The notes beneath the pieces are model-generated. The model did not search any database. It saw only the letters and a list, made by a program, of their open reading frames with translations, and was not told the origin of the DNA. DNA of 64,000 nt from Bacillota bacterium (GTDB taxonomy: Bacteria > Bacillota > Clostridia > Christensenellales > UMGS416). Shown in pieces: positions 16,914 to 24,615 of the stretch. Made by a program: the position numbers and the translations under genes. Positions within the stretch are counted from its first letter, which is position 1, and every line of letters begins with the position of its first letter. The stretch is taken from positions 186,001-250,000 of the forward strand of contig JAEYRH010000008.1 of assembly GCA_023435705.1 (NCBI GenBank), read 5' to 3'.

Positions 16914-17335
16914 ACGATACGATCAAGCGGGAGATCCGCACACTGCGCCAGAACGCCAAGGTTGCTTATGTGGCCTCGGTGGATGGCAGCGGCTTTCCTC
17001 AGGTCAAGGCGATGCTCGTGCTGGAGCATGAAGACATGGTGACACAATATTTTTCAACCAACCTGAGCTCAAAGCGGGCGCAGCAGTTTCTGCAAAACCC
17101 GAGGGCGTCGGTCTATTACTGCAACGAGGGCCAATTCAAAGGCGCGCTGTTCACCGGGGAAATGCAAGTGCGCACCGACCATGAAACCAAGGCTCTGTTG
17201 TGGCGCGAGGGTTTCGAGATCTACTACCCCAAGGGTGTGGACGATGAGGACTACTGCGTGCTCAAATTTACTGCGGATACCGTGAACTATTACCACGGGC
17301 TGGTCAACACCACATTTTCTGCAAAGGAGCTTTGA
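16910..17335 (+). CDS. Pyridoxamine 5'-phosphate oxidase-like flavoprotein
   Basis: A 141-residue split-barrel flavin-binding protein of the PNPOx/general-stress-protein-26 type. The strand pattern AKVAYVASVDGSGFPQVKAM, QYFSTNLSSKRAQQFLQNPR, ASVYYCNEGQFKGALFTGEM and the ending FTADTVNYYHGLVNTTFS are typical. True PNPOx catalytic residues are not evident, so it is more likely an FMN- or F420-dependent reductase or flavin buffer. It starts within the MarR stop (ATGA overlap) and ends one base before the next gene's ATG, so it is translated as part of a MarR-controlled operon. Confidence 0.82.
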   Translation: MNDTIKREIRTLRQNAKVAYVASVDGSGFPQVKAMLVLEHEDMVTQYFSTNLSSKRAQQFLQNPRASVYYCNEGQFKGALFTGEMQVRTDHETKALLWREGFEIYYPKGVDDEDYCVLKFTADTVNYYHGLVNTTFSAKEL

Positions 17336-17336
17336 A

Positions 17337-17888
17337 ATGGAGAAAATCACGAAGGATTCCGGCTGTTTCTTCACCCAGCAGCTCTTTCTGATCGGCACCA
17401 CCAACGAGGACGGCAGCGCCAATTTCGCGCCGATTTCGTGGGTGAGCTTCACCTGGGGGCCGCCCTGCTGCCTGGTGATCAGCATCAATGGCACCACGCG
17501 GAAGAAGCAGACCACGCAAAACATCGAGCGCACCAAAGTGCTTTCCGCCACGGTGGTCACACCGGACCTGCTGGCTTTTGCCGAGCAGCACAACCGCGCC
17601 ACCCAAAGAGAGGGCATTACCCTTCCACAGGAGTTTGAGCGCGGCAAGGTGCTGGATGTGCCGCTGATCAAGGGTGCCAAATGGTCCTATGAGTGCGAAG
17701 TGATCCAGACGGTGCGCATCGGCGGGTGCGACACGCACTTTGCCGCCTTCCAGCAGGTGAATGTGCGGGCGGATGTCCAGGCACTTCCGTTCTTCGACCT
17801 GCGGGAAATCAACCCGGTTGTCTATTCTCCGGGCAACTACTTCACTGTGGGCGAGCATCTGGGGGAAATCGGCGACTACGCAAAATGA
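17337..17888 (+). CDS. Flavin reductase-domain protein
   Basis: A 183-residue protein of the flavin reductase-like (FMN-binding split barrel, DIM6/NTAB) family. The core reads CFFTQQLFLIGTTNEDGSAN FAPISWVSFTWGPPC and is followed by CLVISINGTTRKKQTTQNIE; the C-terminus has FFDLREINPVVYSPGNYFTV GEHLG. It would reduce FMN or use bound FMN for electron transfer. AAAGGAGC precedes the ATG. It is the third gene of the MarR operon, which as a unit looks like a redox or xenobiotic response. Confidence 0.82.
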   Translation: MEKITKDSGCFFTQQLFLIGTTNEDGSANFAPISWVSFTWGPPCCLVISINGTTRKKQTTQNIERTKVLSATVVTPDLLAFAEQHNRATQREGITLPQEFERGKVLDVPLIKGAKWSYECEVIQTVRIGGCDTHFAAFQQVNVRADVQALPFFDLREINPVVYSPGNYFTVGEHLGEIGDYAK

Positions 17889-17911
17889 AAAACCCGCCTT
17901 GCGGCGGGCTA
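17888..17911 (-). terminator. Terminator downstream of the Nudix gene
   Basis: CCCGCC (17893-17898) pairs with GGCGGG (17903-17908). Read on the minus strand it is followed by TTTTT, so it fits ends of leftward transcripts; on the plus strand no T-run follows but it may still slow the MarR operon transcript. Confidence 0.6.
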
Positions 17912-18058
17912 CAGGGAAGGAGGAGAGAGGGAAGGAATCATGTCACATTGATTTTTTGGTTGGTCTCCTTCTTCATAATTGCCCACTCGTATCTCATTTA
18001 AACGTATTCATCCACAATTTATAGCGAAACAAAAATGAGCCGTAGAGCAGGGCCATCC

Positions 18059-18508
18059 TCAATACATCTCACTGATTGTGTAGTCGCAGCAGGCGGCGTA
18101 TTCCTCCACGGCGCGGAACAGCACCGGCTGGATCGCAGGATAGGTGAGGTTTTGGGGCAGACGGTCAAAGTATTGCACTTCTGCGATCTCGCTTTCCGGA
18201 AGGCCGGCGATGGAGGCTGCCTCCGCCCAATAGAGCATGCCGCAGCTCCGGTTGCCGTCTGCTTCCACCGAGTAGGCACACACCGGCATCAGTGTGGACG
18301 CCATCACGCCCGTTTCCTCGTAAAGCTCCCGCTGGGCAGTCTTCTCAATGGGCTCGCCGGGCTCCCGGTGGCCGCCGGGGATTTCCCACGTGGCGCGCTC
18401 CTTATGGCGCACAAAAAGCCAGCGGCCCATGTGCCTGGTCATCACCACGGCAAATCCGAACTCCCGATCCGCCACGCAGTGGATCGGGTGAAGCGTCACA
18501 ACCGGCAT
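18059..18508 (-). CDS. Nudix hydrolase (MutT-like)
   Basis: A 149-residue Nudix hydrolase, cleaving nucleoside diphosphates linked to another moiety. The Nudix box is complete: GHREPGEPIEKTAQRELYEE plus TGV (GX5EX7REUXEEXGU). The start MPVVTLHPIHCV at 18508 has GGAGGGA seven bases upstream; the frame is open 14 codons further without a ribosome site. Substrate cannot be read from sequence. Stands alone on the minus strand between two rightward operons. Confidence 0.9.
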   Translation of the reverse strand: MPVVTLHPIHCVADREFGFAVVMTRHMGRWLFVRHKERATWEIPGGHREPGEPIEKTAQRELYEETGVMASTLMPVCAYSVEADGNRSCGMLYWAEAASIAGLPESEIAEVQYFDRLPQNLTYPAIQPVLFRAVEEYAACCDYTISEMY

Positions 18509-18617
18509 GTTGAACTCCCTCCGCCCACTGGCTCGCGGGCTCCCCAGCAATGTCTATAATATCATTATAGCCTCTGCGTCTGTGTTTGTTAATGGGGAGG
18601 TTGCCATTGCGCCCCTA

Positions 18618-18626
18618 TGGTATAAT
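18618..18626 (+). promoter_or_regulatory. Extended -10 promoter of the DUF3006-rpiA operon
   Basis: TGG-TATAAT (TATAAT at 18621-18626) is an extended -10 element 27 bases before the DUF3006 start. A TTGCCA lies 14 bases upstream of it, too close for a canonical -35, so the extended -10 probably carries recognition. Confidence 0.5.
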
Positions 18627-18652
18627 AAGGGCAAAAAAGAGGGGGCAAGGGC

Positions 18653-18877
18653 ATGAAAGCGGTGATCGACCGGTTTGAGGGCGATCTGGCGGTGCTCACA
18701 CCAGTGGGCGGGGCCGGCGTCTTTTCCATAAAGCGCGGCGAGCTGCCGCAGGGGGCTGCCGCCGGCTGCACCGTGGAGCGGCAGGCGGAAGGCTGGGTGA
18801 TCCTGGCTGACGAAACGGAAGCCCGCCGCCGGCGCGTGGCCGAAAAGGCCCGCCGCCTGTTTCGGGAGTCTGAATGA
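18653..18877 (+). CDS. DUF3006 domain protein
   Basis: A 74-residue protein with the DUF3006 pattern: MKAVIDRFEGDLAVLTPVGG then a short beta barrel ending EGWVILADETEARRRRVAEK. In other Firmicutes this small domain often sits beside secreted MBL or nuclease genes; its function is unknown. It is the first gene of a rightward operon whose next gene starts 19 bases later. The C-terminal 18 residues are highly basic and helical. Confidence 0.75.
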   Translation: MKAVIDRFEGDLAVLTPVGGAGVFSIKRGELPQGAAAGCTVERQAEGWVILADETEARRRRVAEKARRLFRESE

Positions 18878-18896
18878 GCCGAAGGAGGAACTGCCT

Positions 18897-19550
18897 GTGA
18901 GTGCCCGTTACCGCCATGTGGTGTGGGATTGGAACGGCACGCTGCTGGACGACGCGGCGCTGTGTGTGTCCATCATCAACAAAATGCTAGCCCGACGGTG
19001 CCTGGCGCCCATCTCATTACCCTTTTATCAGGCAATCATCGAATTTCCAGTGGAAGGCTATTACCGCAAGCTGGGCTTTGACTTCTCCGCCGAGCCTTTT
19101 GAGGCCGTCTCCGACGAGTTTGTGGCGCTCTATCAGGCCGGCTGGCGGGGCTGCGCCCTGCAGGAAGGCGCGCTTGGAACCATCCGCTCGCTCAATGGCT
19201 CCGGTATCTCCCAATCGGTGCTGTCGGCCAGCCTGAGCGGCCACCTCACCGAGCAGCTGGATCACTTCGGGCTGACCGATCTGCTCCATTCTGTGTCCGG
19301 CGCCGGTGACCACCATGGCCGGGGCAAGCTGCACCTGGCCCGCGGCCACGCCGCAGCCACCGGGGCGGACCCTTCGTCCATCCTCTTCATCGGCGACACA
19401 GCCCATGACGCCGAGGTGGCCCGCGAGGCCGGCTGCGACTGCCTGCTCGTTTCCTTTGGGCATTATGGGTTTGAGCGGCTACAGTCACTGGGATTGCCTG
19501 TGGCAGAGAGCATGGGCGATGTGCTGCGGCACATCTTGATAAACGAGTAG
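18897..19550 (+). CDS. HAD-superfamily hydrolase (phosphoglycolate phosphatase-like)
   Basis: A 217-residue HAD phosphatase with a C1-type helical cap. Motif I is VVWDWNGTLLDDA (nucleophile Asp followed by W-N rather than the usual D-x-D-G, so the second residue of DxD is Asn), motif II is VLSASLS, motif III Lys lies in GRGKLHLARG, and motif IV is FIGDTAHDAEVAREAGC. The DWNGTLLDD version is common in phosphoglycolate phosphatase-like proteins of this type. Start is GTG at 18897 with GGAGGAA six bases upstream. Substrate unknown, sugar or nucleoside phosphate likely. Confidence 0.85.
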   Translation: MSARYRHVVWDWNGTLLDDAALCVSIINKMLARRCLAPISLPFYQAIIEFPVEGYYRKLGFDFSAEPFEAVSDEFVALYQAGWRGCALQEGALGTIRSLNGSGISQSVLSASLSGHLTEQLDHFGLTDLLHSVSGAGDHHGRGKLHLARGHAAATGADPSSILFIGDTAHDAEVAREAGCDCLLVSFGHYGFERLQSLGLPVAESMGDVLRHILINE

Positions 19551-19573
19551 AAGAAGAAAGTATTGGAGGACGG

Positions 19574-20434
19574 ATGCTGCAACAAGTCCGAACTGTCGAT
19601 GGAGCCCTGCGGGGCGAGCTCGACCAGCTGCTGGAGAGCTGCGCCGCATCAGATGGCTATTTGCAGGTGGTCTATACAGACGCCTCGGTGAACCTGCACC
19701 CTGAGATGGACTGCGCGTTCGCGATCCGTGAGGCCGGCAGGCTGGCCGGCTTCCTGTTTGCGTTTGCGCCATCGGCGGAGGAAGCGGAGTTCACAGCCAT
19801 TGTGCACCCTACATTCCGGCGCAGAGGGCTGTTTACCAGGGTGTTTGCGGCGGCGCAGGCGGCATGCCAGGCACATGGCTACACCCAAGGGCTTTTCTGT
19901 GTGGACGGCAGGGCGCTGCACGCACAGGCTGTGGCAGACCATCTTGGCATGCCCCTCAACCACATCGAATACCAGATGGAGCTTGTGCTGCCGGATGGCC
20001 CCGCGCCTGACGCCGAAGGCTTCGTGCTGAGGAAACTGGCGGAGCAGGACCTCCCAACCGTGATCCCGGCAATGGCCTTGTGCTTCGGCAACGAACCGGC
20101 GGAGGAAGAGGCCTACCTGCGCAACTGCCTGGCCTCAGCCGACCGCACAAACTGGCTGATGACGGATCAATCGGGCGCGGTGCTGGGCTATCTGGGCGAA
20201 TACCGCGATGAAAAGGGCTTGAACCTCTATGGCATCGGCGTGCCGAAGCCCCACCGCGGCAAGGGGTATGGCAAGCGCCTGCTCGATCTGGCCGCGGGCC
20301 TGGCAAAGGCCGGTGGCATCCAAAAGCTCCTGCTGGATGTAAACAGCGCAAACGAACCGGCGCTGCGGTTGTATCGGGGGTATGGCTTTGCGGCCTGCTC
20401 CGAGACACGTTACTACACCCTGGTGATTCAATAG
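19574..20434 (+). CDS. Tandem GNAT acetyltransferase
   Basis: A 286-residue protein with two GNAT folds. The N-terminal half (1-145) has FTAIVHPTFRRRGLFTRVFA, a recognisable but divergent acetyl-CoA loop (RRRGLF). The C-terminal half (150-286) has LYGIGVPKPHRGKGYGKRLL (R-G-K-G-Y-G acetyl-CoA pyrophosphate loop) and LLDVNSANEPALRLYRGYGF. Two-domain GNATs of this size often have one degenerate domain; here the second looks catalytic. Substrate unknown. The ATG is at 19574 with TTGGAGGA upstream and lies 23 bases after the HAD gene. Confidence 0.85.
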   Translation: MLQQVRTVDGALRGELDQLLESCAASDGYLQVVYTDASVNLHPEMDCAFAIREAGRLAGFLFAFAPSAEEAEFTAIVHPTFRRRGLFTRVFAAAQAACQAHGYTQGLFCVDGRALHAQAVADHLGMPLNHIEYQMELVLPDGPAPDAEGFVLRKLAEQDLPTVIPAMALCFGNEPAEEEAYLRNCLASADRTNWLMTDQSGAVLGYLGEYRDEKGLNLYGIGVPKPHRGKGYGKRLLDLAAGLAKAGGIQKLLLDVNSANEPALRLYRGYGFAACSETRYYTLVIQ

Positions 20435-20459
20435 TCATCCAACGAATGCGGAGGACCCC

Positions 20460-21037
20460 ATGCCGATTGATATAAAACCATTGACTCCGGAAATGGCTCT
20501 GGACTTTGTGCAGTATTTCGAATCCCAGGACTTTGAACACGCCCCCATTGGGCCACCTGCTACTGCCGCTACTACCACACCGCTTGCACACAGCAGGAAT
20601 GGACGACCCATTCCGGCATGCAGAACCGCGCCGAGGCCATCGCCGCCATTGAAAAGGGTGAAATGGGCGGTTATCTGGCCTATGAGGGCGGGCAGTGCAT
20701 CGGCTGGTGCAACGCCGCCGATACGAGCCTATACCCCCGGCTGGCCGAGGCGCAGGCAGAGCTTCCTTCAGACTGGAAGGTGGGCATCGTGATCTGCTTC
20801 GTGATCCACCGGGAGCACAGGGGCCGTGGCGTGGCGCGGCTGCTGCTCCGGCGGGCGGTGGAGGGTTTCCGCGCCAAAGGTTATGACGCGGTGATGGCGC
20901 TGCCCTTCGATTTGCCGGGCAACAAACAAAAGCAATATCGGGGCACGCTCAATATGTTTGTGGAAAACGGCTTTACCCAATGGAAGCAGGAGGACGGGGT
21001 GCACACGATGGTGCTGCGCCTGCGGGATGAACAATGA
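20460..21037 (+). pseudogene. GNAT acetyltransferase interrupted by a frameshift at a C-run
   Basis: A complete GNAT gene is present but in two frames. The first frame encodes MPIDIKPLTPEMALDFVQYF ESQDFEHAP; the second continues WATCYCRYYHTACTQQEW and runs to 21037 through the acetyl-CoA loop REHRGRGVARLLLRRA. The frames meet at the run of five C residues 20542-20546. Six C residues would restore one frame reading APHWATCYC, which matches the usual start of this subfamily. It may be a sequencing or assembly error, phase variation, or true inactivation. The stop overlaps rpiA by ATGA, so the gene was recently functional. Confidence 0.8.
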
Positions 21038-21720
21038 ACATAATCGAAGAAGAAAAGAGAATCGCCGGTGTGAAAGCCGCCGGGTTCATCAAAGACGGCA
21101 TGACCGTGGGCCTGGGCACCGGCTCCACAGCCCGATACCTGATCGAGGAAGTGGGGCGGCGGGTGCGCCAGGGGCTTTCCATCACGGCTGTGGCCACCTC
21201 GCAGCGCACACAAGAGCTGGCCGGGCAGCTCGGCATCCCACTTGCGGGCATTGACGACGTGGAGCGGATTGACCTGGCCATTGACGGTGTGGATGAGATT
21301 GACGGAGCTTTCAACGCCATCAAGGGTGGCGGCGGCGCGCTCTTCCGCGAGAAGATGGTGGCAACCCTGGCCCGCGAGGTGGTCTGGATCATGGACTCCA
21401 GCAAACGTGTGAGCGCCATCGGCGCCTTCCCGCTGCCGGTGGAGATCCTGCCTTATGGCCACAGGCACACGCTGCGGGCGTTGGAGGAGCTTTCCCTGCG
21501 GCCGGTGCTGCGGATGGATGGCAGCAGGCCCTTTGTGACAGACAACCACAACCACATTGCCGACCTGCACCTGGGGAAAGGCTTTGCGATTCCGTCGGTT
21601 GCCGCCGCTTTGCGGTCTGTTACTGGCGTGTTGGAAACAGGGCTGTTTCTCAACACATGCAACAGAATTGTAGTGGGCGCAGCAGACGGCGCGATGGTGG
21701 TTGAGAACCCAACAAAATAA
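21034..21720 (+). CDS. rpiA: Ribose-5-phosphate isomerase A
   Basis: Cytoplasmic pentose-phosphate enzyme interconverting ribose 5-phosphate and ribulose 5-phosphate, 228 aa, standard length. Motifs: VGLGTGSTARYLIEE (phosphate binding), DLAIDGVDEIDGAFNAIKGG with GGALFREKMVA (catalytic Asp and Lys region), and GRVKVTLAE-like NHNHIADLH near the C-terminus. Translationally coupled to the preceding GNAT frame by ATGA. As the last gene of a five-gene operon it sets no clear theme with DUF3006, HAD and GNAT genes, although HAD sugar phosphatase and RpiA could share metabolites. Confidence 0.95.
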   Translation: MNIIEEEKRIAGVKAAGFIKDGMTVGLGTGSTARYLIEEVGRRVRQGLSITAVATSQRTQELAGQLGIPLAGIDDVERIDLAIDGVDEIDGAFNAIKGGGGALFREKMVATLAREVVWIMDSSKRVSAIGAFPLPVEILPYGHRHTLRALEELSLRPVLRMDGSRPFVTDNHNHIADLHLGKGFAIPSVAAALRSVTGVLETGLFLNTCNRIVVGAADGAMVVENPTK

Positions 21721-21803
21721 CACCCCCTTCTCCAAAACCTTGCGGGAACCGGCAAAAAGGGCTATGATATTTTCACCCCAAAACAACATGCAAAGGTGCC
21801 GCG

Positions 21804-23396
21804 ATGTACAGGCTTTTGATCGCAGAGGACGATTCGATTGAACGGGACGCCTTGGTGGACCTGGTGGACTGGCAGGCGCTGAACCTCAGGCTTACCGGCA
21901 GCGCCGAGTCGCCGGAGGAGGCCATTGACCTGACCTATGCCGCAGGCTTTGACCTTGTTCTGGCAGACATCCGCCAGCCTGGCATGACCGGCACGGAGCT
22001 GGCGCTGGTGCTGCTCGGAAACCAGCCAAGGATGAAGGCCATCGTGTGCGGCGAGCAGGGCCGGCAAGAAAGCGCCGTGCGCCACATCGGGCGGCCCATC
22101 GGCATCAACGAGCTGAAGGCGGCGTTGGCCACCGCCGTGAAGGAGCTGGACGAGGAGCAGGCCGGCGAAGGCCCAGCCGGGAGGCTGCGGGAGGCGGTGC
22201 ACAACCGCGAGACGGCGCTGCGGCGGCACTTTTTTGACAGGCTGATTGCCGGATCCCTTTCTGACGGAGAGCTTTTGAAGGGCCTGGAGCACTTCGGCGT
22301 GGCCGCAGTGCAGGGCCGTTTTGCAATGCTGCTGGTGGAGCTGGATGGCTTCGACCGGCTTTCGATCAGCATGGACTGGGAAGCGCTGCAGATGGCGCTG
22401 GAGGCTGTGCGCGAGGCAGTGACGGGCCTGGGCCTGGAGGGCCTGCTGGACTGCGCCTATCTGGAGCGGGGCCGCTTCGGTGTGCTGCTGGACCTGACAA
22501 AGGCCGGCCGGGCAAAGGAAGCCCGCCAGGCGCTGCAAGCCGCGGAGAAGATCCGCAACGGCGCGCTGACGGCGGGGTTTTCCGTCACGGTGGCCGTGGG
22601 CAGCACGGTGGCGCGCTTAAGAGACCTGAGGCAGTCGTTCCGCGCGGCGGCATCGGCGCTGGCTGTGAAGGGCGAATGGGGCCGGGGCCAGGTGGTGAGC
22701 CACGCCGACGGCGCCGCAAAGGAATATGATCCCTCCCCTGTGGATTTGAACGCCATTGAGGAAACCCTGGCGCTGGCGCTGCAAACCGCCGGGCCTGCGG
22801 AGGCCCGCGCCTGCGTGGACCGGCTCTTCAACGCCGCCCGCCGCAAAGGATGGGATGAAGCGCGGTTGGGTGCGGCCTGCCTGCGGGTGCTGGCAGGTGT
22901 GCAAACGCTGCTGAATGACCTGGGCGAACCCGACGACGCCGTGCTGGAGGGCAACACGGTGTGGGGCAAGCTGATTGCCTGCACAAGCGCCGGAGAGCTG
23001 GCGGCCATCCTCAACCGCTGCGTGGAGCAGGCGGCGCTGCAATTGCAGCACCGGCGCGAAAACGCCGATAGGGAGCTTGTGGACCGGGCCATGGATTGGC
23101 TGGGCGGACGGGTGGAAAAGCCGGTGACTGCAGCGGAGCTGGCAGAAGAATTGAACTGCTCGCCCAGCTATGTGGGGGCGGCATTCCGGCGGCACACCGG
23201 TAAAACGCTGGCCGTCTGCCTGCGTGATATGCGGCTGGAGAAGGCACTGGAATTATTGCAGGACCCGGCCAACCGCATCGGGGAGATCGCCATCCGCGTG
23301 GGATACCCCAATGTGTCCGGCTTCTGCGCGCTCTTCAAGCGCAAGTTCGGCATGAACCCGGGGGAATACCGGGAGGGGCAGAGGGCAAAAGCCTAA
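21804..23396 (+). CDS. YesN-type response regulator, AraC output, atypical receiver
   Basis: A 530-residue response regulator. Residues 1-120 are a receiver with MYRLLIAEDDSIERDAL and phosphoacceptor Asp55 in LVLADIRQPGMTG. The conserved Ser/Thr is Cys82 (AIVCGEQG) and the conserved Lys is Arg97 (GRPIGINEL), so phosphorylation signalling is probably altered. A helical linker of about 300 residues follows, then an AraC HTH domain (~430-530) with KPVTAAELAEELNCSPSYVG and RIGEIAIRVGYPNVSGFCAL. Such regulators usually control sugar-transport genes together with a sensor kinase; none is adjacent. Start at 21804 follows AAGGTGCCGCG. A terminator lies just beyond the stop. Confidence 0.88.
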   Translation: MYRLLIAEDDSIERDALVDLVDWQALNLRLTGSAESPEEAIDLTYAAGFDLVLADIRQPGMTGTELALVLLGNQPRMKAIVCGEQGRQESAVRHIGRPIGINELKAALATAVKELDEEQAGEGPAGRLREAVHNRETALRRHFFDRLIAGSLSDGELLKGLEHFGVAAVQGRFAMLLVELDGFDRLSISMDWEALQMALEAVREAVTGLGLEGLLDCAYLERGRFGVLLDLTKAGRAKEARQALQAAEKIRNGALTAGFSVTVAVGSTVARLRDLRQSFRAAASALAVKGEWGRGQVVSHADGAAKEYDPSPVDLNAIEETLALALQTAGPAEARACVDRLFNAARRKGWDEARLGAACLRVLAGVQTLLNDLGEPDDAVLEGNTVWGKLIACTSAGELAAILNRCVEQAALQLQHRRENADRELVDRAMDWLGGRVEKPVTAAELAEELNCSPSYVGAAFRRHTGKTLAVCLRDMRLEKALELLQDPANRIGEIAIRVGYPNVSGFCALFKRKFGMNPGEYREGQRAKA

Positions 23397-23423
23397 AGCC
23401 TTCTCTGTTTGCTTCATACAGCA

Positions 23424-24152
23424 TCAACCCGCAGCCGTTTCAGGCGCGGGTTTTTCTTCTCTGCCCACCCATGTGATGACCAGATCCTGCAACACATGCA
23501 GCACCACGCAAGGCCAGATTGTGCCAAAGGCCAGATATAACGCGCCGAACACAAGCCCCAGCGCCATGGGCTGCAGCGCCTCCTTCGGCCCCTGGTAAAG
23601 ATGCCCCAGGCCAAACAGCACCGTGGAGATCAACAGAACGCCAATGGCCGGCAGGGTCGGAAACAGCGCCCCCAGTGCGTAAAACACAAACCCACGAAAC
23701 AGCAATTCCTCCGTGAAGCCTGCCGTGAGCGCTGTGCAAGCCCAGAGCTTCCGCTCACGGGTTGTAACAGGAACCAGCGGCGCCAGCCGCTCCGATACCT
23801 TTTGCGGCGAGGGCTTGCCCTGCCGGAAGGCGGAAACCATCGCAAACAGCGTGATCAGAAGGTAGCCCAGATAGAGCGCAGCCAGCACAGCCGCGCCAAT
23901 GACCAGCCAACCGGGGCCGGGGCGAAACCAGCCCAGCCCCAGATCCTCATATCCATAAAAACCAAATGCAATGGGAAAGGCCACCAGAAGCGCCGGGAGC
24001 CAAAGCCCGGCCATCTGGCTCAGATAGACATTTGCGCGGGCCAGCGCGCCCTGGCGGATGGCCTCCACCATGCGGGGGAAGGAGCGCATGCTGGCGATGG
24101 ACATGACGAGGAAGTAAAGGACAATCAGGGAGAAGAGGATGGGGAGAAGCAT
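23424..24152 (-). CDS. CPBP intramembrane metalloprotease (Abi/CAAX-like)
   Basis: A 242-residue integral membrane protease of the CPBP family. The three active-site motifs are all present: GFTEELLFRGFVFYAL (EExxxR), LFGLGHLYQGP (FxxxH) and VVLHVLQDLVITW (HxxxN/D; here Asp replaces the usual Asn). Seven to eight hydrophobic segments are visible. In Firmicutes these proteins process prenylated or bacteriocin-related peptides or act in self-immunity; no substrate peptide gene is visible nearby. It converges with the response-regulator gene and ends next to its terminator. Confidence 0.85.
   Translation of the reverse strand: MLLPILFSLIVLYFLVMSIASMRSFPRMVEAIRQGALARANVYLSQMAGLWLPALLVAFPIAFGFYGYEDLGLGWFRPGPGWLVIGAAVLAALYLGYLLITLFAMVSAFRQGKPSPQKVSERLAPLVPVTTRERKLWACTALTAGFTEELLFRGFVFYALGALFPTLPAIGVLLISTVLFGLGHLYQGPKEALQPMALGLVFGALYLAFGTIWPCVVLHVLQDLVITWVGREEKPAPETAAG
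23428..23455 (+). terminator. Terminator of the response regulator gene
   Basis: CCCGC (23428-23432) pairs with GCGGG (23446-23450), followed by TTTTT. It lies inside the last codons of the converging CPBP gene. Confidence 0.6.
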
Positions 24153-24615
24153 GGGGAGCCTCCTGGGACAAGATATTGTATAGCTGTGGGGTGCAGCCCC
24201 GCTGGAAGATCCCCCCTGCCGCTATGGCGGTCCCCCCTTGAATTATTGCCAATGGCAAAAACAAAGGGGGTTGGGATGGGCTCGCGCAAACGATCAATGG
24301 TCTCCAGTCTGCCTACATACGTGCTCAAATGCCTGTATATTGGCTTGATCCACACCCCCTTTGTCGCAACCAAAGGTTGCGATTCAAGGGGGGATGTCGC
24401 TCGCAAGCGACAGGGGGGATCACAAGCGAGAATGATTGATTCTCGTCACCAGTTTTATTCATGAACAATACCTGACACACAGATTAACAATCATTATATA
24501 GCAAAATAGCCATAAAGAATATTACTGCTGCCAATTCCTCCCTTTGCCGTTGGGATCATTTGCCCATTCCCTCCAAATCGGTTAAAATAAACTATCCAGC
24601 CTTTTGGGAGCTGCC
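24153..24615. repeat. Intergenic region with structured repeats
   Basis: No gene is seen in these ~460 bases. It carries two elements of the G-run/ATG-stem-loop-CAG/G-run family: a reversed copy at about 24211-24238 (stem CCGC/GCGG) and a forward copy at 24388-24418 (ATG-TCGCT..AGCGA-CAG). Between them are further short hairpins: TTGCC-AAT-GGCAA and TCGCAACC-AAA-GGTTGCGA. The final 150 bases are AT-rich and should contain the promoter of the FAD-protein operon. Confidence 0.6.

Noticed and set aside
21804..23396. Classical two-component pair with the kinases near 48-50 kb
   Set aside because: They are 25 kb apart, of different architecture, and YesN-type regulators normally pair with membrane kinases.
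24153..24615. Insertion-sequence remnant
   Set aside because: Only hairpin repeats; no transposase frame or target duplications seen.
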